NCBI RefSeq assembly: GCF_963678635.1 | Contig: NC_087071.1 | Coordinates: forward strand, 31,548,141-31,612,140 | From: Symsagittifera roscoffensis | Lineage: Eukaryota; Xenacoelomorpha; Acoela; Convolutidae | Direction: 5' to 3' | Length of the DNA: 64,000 nucleotides | Part shown: positions 54,184-64,000 of the stretch, one piece after another | How positions within the stretch are numbered: the stretch's first letter is position 1 | How the letters are laid out: every line of letters starts with the position of its first letter | Notes under the pieces: generated by a model | Seen by the model: only the letters and a program-made list of their open reading frames with translations | The model's database searches: none | Told to the model about the DNA's origin: nothing | Translations under genes and position numbers: made by a program

Positions 54184-57100
54184 ATGAGTTCTCTGCCTGG
54201 TGCTGGTGAAACGGAAGAGTCAAGCAATATGGACACAAGTGATCAGAAAGTTATGAAGGAACCAGCGCCAGAACAAAACAGTATCCCAGTCCCCGATGAG
54301 CTTGAACTGACTTTATCGGAACAAGAATACGCCTATGAAGAAGAAATTATTCGAAATCCGTACGTCGTAAAAGGATGGCTTCGTTATGCAGAATTTAAGC
54401 GGAATGCACCGCAAGCAAAACTCAATATGGTCTACGAACGAGCTGTCAAGCAGTTACCCGGCAGCTTTAAATTATGGATGGCTTATTTGAGGCTTCGAAA
54501 GCAGCAAGTGAGAGGACGTTGTGTGACTGACACTGTGTTTGAAGATGTTAACAATACTTTTGAAAGATCTTTAGTCTTCATGTTCAAAATGCCCAGAGTT
54601 TGGCTCGAGTATCTTAAGTTTCTAATGGACCAGAAGAAGGTAACTGTTTTTTTTTAAGACGAAATGATGTGAATTAAAATGAAATCAAATTAATTCGACT
54701 AAACTTATGAAGCAGCAGAATAAGTCAATTGAAATAAAGTTACTTCGTTGAAAAAAAAATGAAAAACGGCAGCAATTGAAACTTACTACCACCTAAAAGA
54801 TTTTTGTCTAAATTTTTCACCGGGCTGGTGCTTCTGATGAAGGTTTGAATGTCAATCTTAAGCAAATTAAACTTTGTTTTAATTTTTCTCACTTCATAAT
54901 TCTGCGCATGCTCCTTTGGCTCATTTTTCTTATAAGTTTTGTTCACAGGTCACAAGATGCAGACACGCCTTTGACCGAGCCCTACGAGCATTGCCTGTCA
55001 CGCAACATGTTCGTATTTGGAAGCTATATCTTCAGTTCATTCAACAGGCTGGAGTTCCACATGAAACCACTCTTCGTGTATGGCGTCGGTGAGACGATTA
55101 CTTTCTCAAACAAAATCAAAATTTGGCATAATTTATGGCAAAGTTTGGCATAATTAATGGCAAAGTTTGGCGTCCTTTATGGCAAAATTTGGCGTCGTTG
55201 AGACGATTACTTTCTCAAACAAAAGCGAAATTTGGCATAATTTATGGCTGGGTAAAAATTTCATTTATGCCTAGTCATTATTCTATTACGAGTCATGAAC
55301 GTAGTAAATACTCTTATACAGGCCTTGGTGATTTTTTCTGGCTGAAATTTGATTTTTCGCGGTTTAATTTTTGATTTTGTTTCAATTTGATAAAGGAAGG
55401 CTGACTCCTTTATTGGACAGCAAAAATGTAAAGTTCACGAAAATTTCACGTGATCGACTTCTAGTTTCGTAAATGGAGTTTACAGTTTACCTTTTAGATT
55501 TCTTAGCGAAATAAAAATTTACCTATAGATTCAGTTTTCTCTTTGGATTAATATTATCAAAAAGTCCATACATAAATTGATCTCGAAAAAAGAAGAGCTT
55601 TCGAACTTCAAAACAAAACATATATGGCCTTAAGGCTCTTCTATTTTCGAGAACAGATTTTTTTTTCAAAAACCAGTCAGTTTTTTTCCGTTTTCTTCCC
55701 AACTGCCTGTAAGCTGTTTAAGAGTAATGAACGTAGTGAAGACTCTTATATAGGTCTCGCTGATTTTTTTTTTCAATTAAAAAGTCTTAAATTTTTGATG
55801 CACTCAGGTTCAATGCACTTTTTGAGTTCAATTAAAATTCATCTACTGAAAGTTACGTAAATAGCACTCTCCAATTACGAACGTGGAAATGGCGCAAAAA
55901 AAACATGAACGTTTTCTATTTTTGAAAGTGGAATTTAATTTATAGATTTACAGCGGAATAAAAACTTTACCTGTTGATCCAGTTTTCTCAAGTTGGGTTA
56001 ATGTTATCAAAAAAGCGCCAATCATAAATCGTTCTCGAAATTCAAAGAGCTCAAAGGGGATCTATTTTTTTTTGAAATTCGAAAGTTGAGATTTTCTTGA
56101 ACAAAGTCTGTGTTTTTTTAATGTTCACTTGCGTTCTTTACTCTTTTCGAATCTTCGATTGGCTAGGTTTTTTTGTTCCGACTTTCGAAGAAAGTGACAG
56201 ACTTTTTTTACTCGTTGTGCTTTTCTCCAGACGAATTTCGACTTCTAAGTAGCCCTTTTCGGCTGAATTTTTATATATCATATGAAAGATATTGACGTCC
56301 AAAGCTCATTATCACAAAGAAGTATCACCTGCCGAACCAGTTGTTCTGAAGTTATGGGTTCATCGGTGCCGCTTTCTAGCGGTGGATCCGACGAAGATTG
56401 CAGTCGCCGCAAATGGCACCGTTACTAGCACTCTCGCGTGTGGGAGCGCATAAAGCATGAAGTTATGGGTGGTCAAATTTAGGACTACTAGCTTAATTGA
56501 CGTGTAATATATTTCGGCTTTTTAAATTTGTAAGTGGCGAATTGAATCATCCTGAATTGAATTGAGGCAAGCGAGTTGCTCTCAAAAATATATCATTTTG
56601 TATTTACTTACATAGCACAATTATTTTGATTCATAACACAAATATTTATTTATCTAGACAATGATGTTAGAGCTATTGATAGCATTTAAAAGCGAATGGC
56701 AAAGGTTGCCGTTGATACCGTTTTAGATACACTTTTTAATATTTCGATTATTAAATTGCTCTTTTTCGACTTTCTTACTTGATAAGTGAATAGTAGAGCC
56801 CCCTGCTCTATTGCAGCTGTGACGCCGGCGTCATAAACAAAAATCCGCAATAGAAATGAGCTAAATAGAAATAAGCAATAAAAAACAACGGTAGCAGGTT
56901 ACTGTGCAACTAGCACAAAATGTTCCGACCATAGTCCAAAAAATACAAAAAAAAAGTTTTTTTTATTAGTGCCGTTTTTAAGATTTTAACATAATGAGTA
57001 CTCATATAGATCTTGGTGATTTTTTTAAGGAAGTCTTAAAATTTTTTCAGGCTCAGTCTCAATTTTTCGCTGTTTGACTTTGATTTCTTTTTCAGTTCAC

Positions 57101-60100
57101 TTCATTTCTTTTCTTAAAATGTATCGAACAGCATAATGTAAAGGTCACTCAAAACGTGATCTACTTCTAGTTTCGGAAGTGGAAATTAGTTATCAGATTT
57201 CCCAGCGGAATAAAAACTTTTCCCGTTGATCCAGTTTTCTGAAGTTGGGTTAATGTTATCAAAAAAGTGCCAATCATAAATCGTTCTAGAAATTCAGCTT
57301 AAAGGGCATCTATTTCTTTCTACGAATTCAGTGTTTTTTCTTAGTTTCCTGGCATTCATTGCTCTTTTCCAGCTGCCAGTTGGTTATATTTTTCCGCGTG
57401 GTGTGATGAAAAAATCTGATCGAAAAAATTGGAATTTAGCTATACTCAAAATTCATAGTAAAATATGCAAATTTGACAAAGAAAAAATATCAGTACAAAT
57501 TTTATAAAGTTTTTGCAGAAAGTTTTTAATTCTCAGAGGGCGCTAAAAAGTTCGAATACCATTTGATTTGAGTAACATTAAATTTTCACGGCCTTAAATA
57601 AGCTATCGTAATCCAGCTTGCTCGCATTATTCGCTGGAATTTAGACTCAAAATCAAAATTTTTAAACGTGTTTCTCGATAATGGGACTTTTTGGAAATTT
57701 TTTAGTGGCGTTCGAATCGACTGAAAGGACTTTGATATGATATATCACTCGACCCATTCCCATAATTATTTGTGGTACCTGATTTTGCGTGGAAAACAAA
57801 AATAAAAAAACTAAAAGACCCGAAGACAAAGTTCCTCCACATTTTTTAAATGGTCGGAACAAAAACAGATCTTGAAGTGTTTTTCTGTTTAGCTATCTGA
57901 AATTGGCGCCTGACGAGGCTGAGGACTTCATTGAATTCCTGGTCAAAATAGGACATCTAGATGAAGCAGTGACCAGACTAGCTGATCTGGTGAATGACTC
58001 CAAGTTTGAAAGCAAGAAGGGAAAGAGTAAATTCCAGCTGTGGAACTACTTGTGTGATCTGTTGTCCAAGCATCCGTTTCAAGTAAGCAGTTTTTTTTTC
58101 ACGAAACTTTACTTGAAAATATTGGATTTCGGAGAGTACTTTTCGACTTCAGCATGTGATGAAAAATTTTTCAAAAAAATTATTAAAAGCAACATATAAT
58201 TTGTTTCCGCTCTTCCGTTAACAGTTCGATACAATTACACTGCTTTCGAAACGCTATTTTAAAAACAGTTCTTTTGTTTTCATGCAAGGAGCCACTGCTA
58301 AATTCAAAAACAGTAAAAGACGGAATATATTTTTTAACTGGTATCCAAAATAAGCTCTTTTTATTCAAGAAACTAGGATTACAGCTGCAAGAGCTACAAA
58401 TTATATTCAACCTTATAAAATTTCACAGGTTTGGTAGACTTTTTTATTGAGTTTACCTAGTGATACTGTTTTTTTTTCTCGCTAAATATGATAGAGAATA
58501 CGTTTAGATGGGAGATATGTGCGTTTCAGGGCCTGAAATGCATCTAGGAGTTTTGCGTTATTTTTGAGATACAGAGAAAGTCAGGGTTGCATGATTAAAA
58601 TCACCCTGATTTAAATCAATGATTTAAATCCGATTTTAATCAAAGAATAAAAATCAAAAAAATCAACTGCGCAAGTTTATTGCGTCACCCTGCCGCGGTA
58701 AACAAATATAGCAGCTGTGCAGTATATACATTGAGGAGTGTGGTCTGTATTTAGACAACCGTGTATTCAAACTCGTCAGTATTTAGACAAATACTGTATG
58801 AACCAATCAGAATCGAGACAAGGAAGAAATTAATAAATATTAATTATTAATTTCGAAAGTTTGCTTTCTCATCTCGATTCTGATTGGTTAATACGGTATT
58901 AGTCTGCTTACTGACGAGTAGGAATGCGCGGTTGTCTAAATACTGCTACGTAAACATGGGTGCCGGACATCAAGCCGACGGGACTTCAAGCCGAAAATTT
59001 TCTCATTAAGTCATGAAATAAGATTAATTTGAAAACTTTTCTGAAGATTTTCTCATTTTCATGATCTTTAGTCGGTAATTATTAGCGTTTTCGTAAAATT
59101 TAAACCTCTTAATGATGTTTAGGAAAGTTGAAAATCAAAACACGGTTGAAGGCAAATTTCTTGTTTATAATTTATGCATTTCAAAAACCGGCTGATATTT
59201 TTAAGGGATGCCAATCCTAAGTAATTCATCGTCATAAATAACGCTTATTATGGACTAAACTAGCGTAAGATTTTGAAAAGCAACGTTTTAAGGATGAAAA
59301 AATATTGATTTGAGGTGCTTGTAAAGTTTAATTTTCGGCCTGAAGTCCCTTCGGCTTGAAGTCCCGTCGGCTTGTTGTCCTAGACCCCGTAAACATATAT
59401 TGATTACCTAATTCGCCTCTTCTACGGACACTTTCAACTTGTACTCAGCTGCGTTTTGTACATCGCGAAGATAAAGATTTTACCAGTCCCATAATAGTAT
59501 AGTGTATTTCCTAGTAACAATGTCCCAAAAAATTTCATTTCTTTTTTCATAATTTAGAGGGGGTATAACCGAAAATATCCAAATTGTGTTCTGCTTTCGG
59601 GTGCTGAATCAGTAATTTCTTTTGAAATAAGCGATTCTTGAAACAAAAACGTTTTCAATAAAAATAAAAAAAATCAAGGAAAAACAATAAAAATCGGATT
59701 TAAATCAATTGAGAATATACATCAGATTTTTATGCTACCCTGGAGAAAGTTTTATAGAGCAAATGTTGCATGCCTTTTTCAGGTGACCTCGTTGGATTCG
59801 GAGGCGATTATCAGGCAGGGAATCGGTCGATTCACAGACCAAAGGGGTACTCTGTGGTGTGCACTGGCTGACTACTACATCAGAGCCGGACTATTCGACC
59901 GAGCCAGGTAAACAAAATACCATAGAATATATTACATTACATAAAGTTGCAGAAATTTCTAATAGATAATTTCAAAAATCTCTACATATATTGTAAATAA
60001 GTGAAGTAGTCCATTGATAAGACATGACAGGCCGGTTGAAATACTCCATTGACAACTGTTTTGATGTAATTTGCTGTTCTTTCTGACAAAAGACACTCAC

Positions 60101-61867
60101 CTGAGTTTTCAAATTTGCATGAAGTTTTCTGTGGAAGTGGCCGACTGACTAACATAAAACAAATATGCTGTGATTTTGATTCCTTTACTTTTTATTTTAA
60201 GCGGTTGCTTTCGCTCACTTTCTAGTGACTCATTCGATTTTAGTTTTGAGGTACGGTTCAATTCTTTTTTAAAGTTTTTTTTTCATACTGGTATCTATTT
60301 TTGCAGGGATATCTACATGGAAGCAGTGCACGCAGTAGTGACAGTGCGAGATTTCACTCAAGTGTTTGACGCATATGTAGTCTTTGAAGAATCTCTTATC
60401 AAGCATCTCCTTGGCAAACAAGAGAAAGGCTTGTGATATTACATAATAAGTGGCACTGATATGATATAATACCCAAATCTTGGACGGTAATCATGATTGA
60501 CATTCAAGCCCATTTTGTCATGAAAAGTGACTCGTTTCAATTATTTGATAACACGGCGTTAAAGATGTTTTTCAATGAAGACGTGATTTTTCACTGATTC
60601 ACAGTATAAGCTCAAAGCCAGAGAAAATTGTACTCTAACAACCAGTCAAGCGTTTAGGTCACCCAAAACTAGCACATGCACCACGTATTAATTGCTCGAT
60701 TTTGATTTGCTGAAAATTCTAGCCTAGAACCAAGTTAACATCCTCCGCCCTAAAATGCTTTAGGGAGTGATGTAAACTTGGTCCAATTATTTTAATGTCA
60801 CATATAGGTTTCGACCAAAAATGGTAGCTATAGAAATTTAAAACAAAATGTTTTTTGTGCCACTTATTTAACCACATCACTAACAGGTGACATTACGGAA
60901 GCTCAGAAACTAGAACTGGAATTAATGTTGACGCGTTACGAAGAAATGATAATGAAACGACCGCTTTATTTGAACTCAGTTTTACTGAGGCAGAACCCTC
61001 ATAATGTTGCTGATTGGATGAAACGAGCCGAGATATTAGAGAGTAAGCCCCTAAAAGTGATCAAGACCTACAGCAAAGCGATTGACACTATTGACCCGAA
61101 GCAGGCTTTGGGCAAATTTAGTGAGTTGTTTATGAAGTTTGCGAAGTTTTATCTGGATCAGAAGCACGTGGAAGAAGCGAGGATGGTGTATGAAAAGGCA
61201 ACACAGGTATGTTTGAAATGAGTATGGAATCATTTTAAATGTCTAAGCTTACTAAAAATACTAGATGCAAGCATTTGATCCGAAGAAGTAGCTCAGAATA
61301 ATTATGTTGCTGGCGCACTGGGATTTTTTTTCAGGGTGGGGGTGTAATCTCCATAAAATTACTCATTGGAAAAGAATTTCCATATGGGGCATGACCCGTT
61401 TTAAGCATTTTAAAAATATATTGAGGAGTATTTAAAACCAGCTATATAAAACCGGGGGTATATAAACCAGCCGAAGTACCAACCGGCCAAAAATACGTTA
61501 GTGTTATATAATAGTTATGTAAAAATTATGTAACAGCTAGGAAAGTTATGCAAGCTCATTCATATGATGTAACTTTTCGGCTGGCTTATACGCGCATTTT
61601 CGGTTGGTTTATACTTCGGCTCATCAAACCACCAATTGCAAGGAGTCTTGACTTCATGCTCGAAGATGAAATTGGTTGGTTTGCTTCATAGGTTCCGTTC
61701 AAACAAGTGGAAGAACTGGCCAATATCTGGTGTGAGTATGCAGAGATGGAGATCAACTTGGGCAACCACGAGAAGGCCATGAAGTTGATGCAAAGGGCAA
61801 CCACTCCGCCGGCTAAGAAGGCGGCCTACTTCGACAGCAGCGAACCAGCTCAGAATAGAGTCTACAG
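54184..61867 (+). CDS. XAB2: XAB2/SYF1 pre-mRNA-splicing factor, 5' seven exons (gene continues past the window)
   Basis: HAT-repeat scaffold of the Prp19/XAB2 (NTC) spliceosome complex, also tied to transcription-coupled repair. Exons: 54184-54639, 54949-55088, 57893-58082, 59783-59907, 60307 to about 60413 or 60428, 60887-61206, 61692-61867; phases agree at each join. Recognisable stretches: NPYVVKGWLRYAEFK and FKLWMAYLRLRKQQV (exon 1), AFDRALRALPVTQHVRIW (2), YLKLAPDEAEDFIEFL (3), LWCALADYYIRAG (4), AVVTVRDFTQVFDAYVVFEE (5), LNSVLLRQNPHNVADW (6), YFDSSEPAQNRVY (7). About 510 of the roughly 850 residues usual for the family are covered; no following exon was found in 61868-64000. All introns are GT-AG except intron 5, where only a GC donor keeps the frame. 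The start is chosen at 54184, right after a splice acceptor and in frame with family-like sequence. Confidence 0.93.
55081..55250 (+). repeat. Tandem duplication spanning the exon 2 donor, plus short ggcataattta repeats
   Basis: ggcgtcggtgagacgattac at 55082 recurs as ggcgtcgttgagacgattac at 55191, followed in both by tttctcaaacaaaa and atttggcataatttatggc. In the second copy the donor GT is TT, so it cannot act as a competing donor. Between them are three further aattt/agtttggc units. Confidence 0.85.
55290..55620 (+). repeat. Intronic dispersed repeat, copy 1
   Basis: Starts with a catgaacgtagtaaatactc-type head, then gaaatttgatttttcgcggt, the aaattcaagttttct-like segment and attgatctcgaaaa. 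Related copies are at 55715-56100, 56980-57330 and 63505-63760. No terminal structure seen. Confidence 0.6.
55715..56100 (+). repeat. Intronic dispersed repeat, copy 2
   Basis: Head agtaatgaacgtagtgaaga, middle gaaagttacgtaaatagcac, tail gatccagttttctcaagttg then gttaatgttatcaaaaaagc. Best preserved of the four copies. Confidence 0.7.
55863..57892 (+). other. Rest of XAB2 intron 2
   Basis: Besides the dispersed repeats, 56280-56480 is a GC-richer patch (cggtggatccgacgaagatt; gaagttatgggt occurs at 56348 and 56459) of unknown nature. The remainder is AT-rich with no ORF of note. Confidence 0.5.
56980..57330 (+). repeat. Intronic dispersed repeat, copy 3
   Basis: Shares aatgagtactcatatagatc head, gtgatctacttctagtttcg, and the tail gttgatccagttttctgaag with gttaatgttatcaaaaaagt seen in copy 2. 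Confidence 0.7.
58747..58943. mobile_element. Palindromic 197-bp element nested in the hAT MITE
   Basis: Two ~72-bp arms (58747-58818 and 58872-58943) are near-perfect inverted copies, starting gtatttagacaacc and including ccaatcagaatcgaga, around a ~53-bp AT-rich centre. It could fold as one long hairpin. No clear target duplication was found. Confidence 0.8.
58958..59387. mobile_element. Mutator-like 430-bp MITE nested in the hAT MITE
   Basis: Inverted ends of about 38 bp: GGGTGCCGGACATCAAGCCG at 58958 and, reversed from 59387, GGGTCTAGGACAACAAGCCG. Flanked by a 9-bp direct repeat CGTAAACAT (58949-58957 and 59388-59396). A 9-bp target duplication fits Mutator-like elements; other families cannot be excluded. 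Confidence 0.8.
60730..60781. repeat. 52-bp inverted repeat (hairpin) in XAB2 intron 5
   Basis: ccaagttaacatcctccgcc faces ggagtgatgtaaacttgg around aaatgcttt, with about 21 paired positions and few mismatches. It could be a small MITE remnant or an RNA hairpin. Confidence 0.7.
61430..61645. repeat. Imperfect inverted repeat in XAB2 intron 6
   Basis: tataaaccagccgaagtacc (61452 on) and ggtttatacttcggctcatc (61604 on) face each other, with cttttcggctggcttatac between them. Probably a decayed MITE; no target duplication seen. Confidence 0.5.
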
Positions 61868-62261
61868 GTAAGGACAATTGTAATACCATCGAGGATAGCA
61901 AAAAAATAGCGAACATTGAGAACTAGAGCTAAAAAATTTGCTAATGGCAAAAAGTGACGGCTCTAGATTTTTAGATACAGTGAACAAGTAAAATAGACAA
62001 AGAATATGTAAATGTCATTTTTAAATACCGATTCCCCCCCCCCGTAATTCAACATTTAATTACACATGAACTTTCTGTTATAATGAACTTTGTGTTATAC
62101 TATGAACTTTCTTTTTTTTCCAACCTAAGTCGCAAATATTGTTGCGATGCAATTGTTGCGATAAAATGTTCATTTTGATCCAGCTATTAAGTACAGCCAA
62201 TACTAAGGATATTAACAAAGACTTTTATATTACAAATAGCACTTTAGCTTCAAGGTATGAT

Positions 62262-62330
62262 TGATCTGTAGCGTAGAGGTAGGGAAGGAGACCAACAAAA
62301 TAAGAGGGTTCGAACCTCGTCAGGTTCGGA
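62262..62330 (+). repeat. tRNA-like sequence, probably a tRNA-derived SINE head
   Basis: A-box-like tagcgtagaggtaggg (62269-62284) and a good B box ggttcgaacct (62307-62317) lie 38 nt apart, as in a tRNA promoter. The T-arm pairs for only about 4 bp and I cannot close an acceptor stem, so a functional tRNA is unlikely. Confidence 0.45.
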
Positions 62331-63504
62331 TGTTTTTAATGAACTTCTTCGTATACTACTTAAAATGCGTCCGCTCTATAAATTGAGGCATGTTAGTTGG
62401 TAGATTTATCTTTTTTTTTCAAATTGACTGGTACTGCTAATGCGTCATAATTGGCTTGTCTCACTTGGCAACTATTTAGACACATAATTGGCGTGCGTCA
62501 CTTGAGTAGACTCATATTTGTAATACCATCCAGGATAGCAAGTTTTGTAGACTCATATTTTAACTCATTCAGTTTTTCCCAGTAGCATTATCGATCATAT
62601 TTTTGCTTGTGTATGCGAAGTACAACTTCGCCTGTGTGTCTAATTACGCTCGCGATTAGCAAGCATTGTTAAATCGAAAAAAAACTTTTTTCATGTTACG
62701 AACTAGTATTACAAAATCATCTATTTTGTCTTCTCAGTTCAGATTTAAATTAAAATCAAGGCTTTGATCCGCACATGTGGCGTAAAGAAAACAAACATGC
62801 CTGCAAAGACAAATGTCAGTGGCTCAAATTCTGCCAGGACCTTTTCTGTTTCCCCAGAAGTTTTTTTGGATTTTTTTGAAAGTCTGCATATTTTTACTGT
62901 GAAAGCAATTAATTGTGCCTTTTTTGTAAATTGTTACCCTTGCGATAAGCAAGGGTATTGCTATCGGGTACTAGACTTTTTCCGGTCAATAACTTAAGGC
63001 ACAGATTTTGTACGTGAAATGGTTACACGTGTTTTACTGGAGAGGTGAATGTAGTAGGTGCATGTTGGCAAAGGCCTTGTGTGCCGGTTTTGAGTTCCTT
63101 TAATAGCTATTTTTGTGCCGAAGTTTTTCGGTATCTTTTCGGCACTTGAGTGTCGGCTTTATTCCGTCGGCTCATTTTCGACATGATTTTTTTTCTATTA
63201 CTTCTTGTTTTTTTTGTAAGAATGGAAAGTCTTACAATGAGTTTGAAAAAATCTAAATCAGTTTCCCAGACTCTTTGTTTTAAAAGTGAAAAATTTAAAC
63301 ATGAATGAAGTTTTCTTCAATTTTCTTTTTTTTGTTATTTTTTTTTCAGTTTGCACAATAAATCTGGCTTAAACCTTTGATGTTTTTGGTTGTTCAATCA
63401 GCTGTTTTTTAAACATTTTTCTGGAGGAAGTAATTGCATTTATGAGTTTTTGCATTTTTATTGTTTTTTTTTTCTAAAATTTTTCTACAACAATTGAAAG
63501 TAAG

Positions 63505-63760
63505 TGTTCAGAGTAATGAAAGTATTGAAGATTCTTATAGAAGTTTTGGCAATTTTTTTTGTTTTTTTTTTCAGGAAAAAGTCTTAAAATGCTCTAATAA
63601 CTGCAGATGCGCATTCATACATATTAATGCATTTATGAATGCACTTAGGTATATGTGCACTTTTTGAGTTAATTGAAATTCATCTGCTGAAAGTTACGTA
63701 AACAGAACTCCAAATACGAACGTTGAAATGGAGCGAAAAGAACGTAATTTTCTAAGCTGT
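63505..63760 (+). repeat. Intronic dispersed repeat, copy 4
   Basis: gagtaatgaaagtattgaag head, then gcactttttgagttaattga, atctgctgaaagttacgtaa and aatacgaacgttgaaatgg, each closely matched in copy 2 (55715-56100). Confidence 0.65.
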
Positions 63761-64000
63761 AAATTTGATTTCGGGTACATATTTTTCTATCGCAAGTAGT
63801 GCGAAGCTCAGTTTAGCCTCTGTTTCATTAACATTTCGTTATTGTTCATTCCGATCAAAAAGTTGAAGAAGCGACGATTTTCACTGTTTTTCCTAGCAAA
63901 AGCAGGAACCACCAATGCTTGTCGTACAAGGTCAAGTTGTTTAATATTTTAAAGCCGTTTCTGTTGCAATTGGATCTGTTTTAAGATAAAGAAAGAGTTA

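Larger units (their letters stand above)
58582..59742. mobile_element. hAT-type non-autonomous transposon in XAB2 intron 3
   Basis: Ends CAGGGTTGCATGATTAAAAT (58582 on) and, reversed, CAGGGTAGCATAAAAATCTG (59742 back), with further inverted similarity in the gatttaaatc segments. It is flanked by an 8-bp direct duplication GAGAAAGT (58574-58581 and 59743-59750), the hAT hallmark. The interior has no transposase and holds two other inserted elements. Confidence 0.85.
61868..64000 (+). other. Intron 7 of XAB2, to the end of the window
   Basis: No downstream XAB2 exon was recognised. The region holds a tRNA-like segment (62262-62330), a repeated phrase gtaataccatc-aggatagcaa (61879 and 62520), several short hairpins (62938-62956; 63118-63150), T-rich runs and one copy of the intronic dispersed repeat (63505-63760). 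Confidence 0.6.

Noticed and set aside
60170-60436. 88-codon frame as a separate small gene
   Set aside because: Its second half is XAB2 exon 5 (VVTVRDFTQVFD); the first half is intron read in frame.

Overview
The window is a eukaryotic, animal-like chromosome segment. The only host gene is the 5' part of the spliceosome factor XAB2/SYF1 (54.2-61.9 kb, + strand), with seven recognisable exons and introns of 0.3-2.8 kb full of small DNA transposons. The species cannot be read from the sequence. A 3' splice site 4 nt before the XAB2 start codon fits either a 5'-UTR intron or spliced-leader trans-splicing.

Most of the window (1-25.6 kb and 30.5-53.3 kb) is two convergent copies of one giant Ty3/gypsy-type LTR retrotransposon. 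Copy B (minus strand, 30496-53289, 22.8 kb) is complete. It has two 888-bp LTRs in which I see no difference, a 2.4-kb leader with a 14-bp tandem array, a 2933-aa Gag-Pol ORF, a 643-aa ORF and a 2303-aa ORF. Copy A (plus strand, position 1 to about 24.4 kb, 5' LTR outside the window) is an older, decayed relative. It carries nonsense and frameshift lesions, a duplicated leader with 21-bp arrays, an in-frame duplication in the protease, and a 991-bp tandem duplication covering its 3' LTR and flank.

The unusual biology lies in the accessory domains. Gag-Pol has Gag with coiled coil, two CCHC knuckles, protease, RT, RNase H, integrase and a GPY/F module. It then continues for about 430 residues and ends in what looks like a TARG1-type macro domain. 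The 643-aa ORF has a coiled coil and an SGNH/GDSL hydrolase domain with the GDS, GxND and DxxH blocks intact. The 2303-aa ORF follows in the same frame after a single TAA and has a second, degenerate SGNH-like segment near its N-terminus. In copy A the homologous codon is GTA, so the two ORFs were probably one roughly 2950-aa polyprotein, about as long as Gag-Pol. A conserved 3' splice-site-like sequence before it suggests expression from a spliced subgenomic RNA.

Between the two giant elements (25.8-30.5 kb) lie a broken CR1/Jockey-type LINE (minus strand, with the RT catalytic tyrosine codon changed to a stop), a tandem series of degenerate ~150-180 bp repeats, and a 505-bp MITE with perfect 33-bp inverted ends. 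Copy B inserted into this repeat series, which resumes at 53.3-54.0 kb just upstream of XAB2. XAB2 intron 3 holds a nest of at least three non-autonomous DNA transposons with recognisable target-site duplications.
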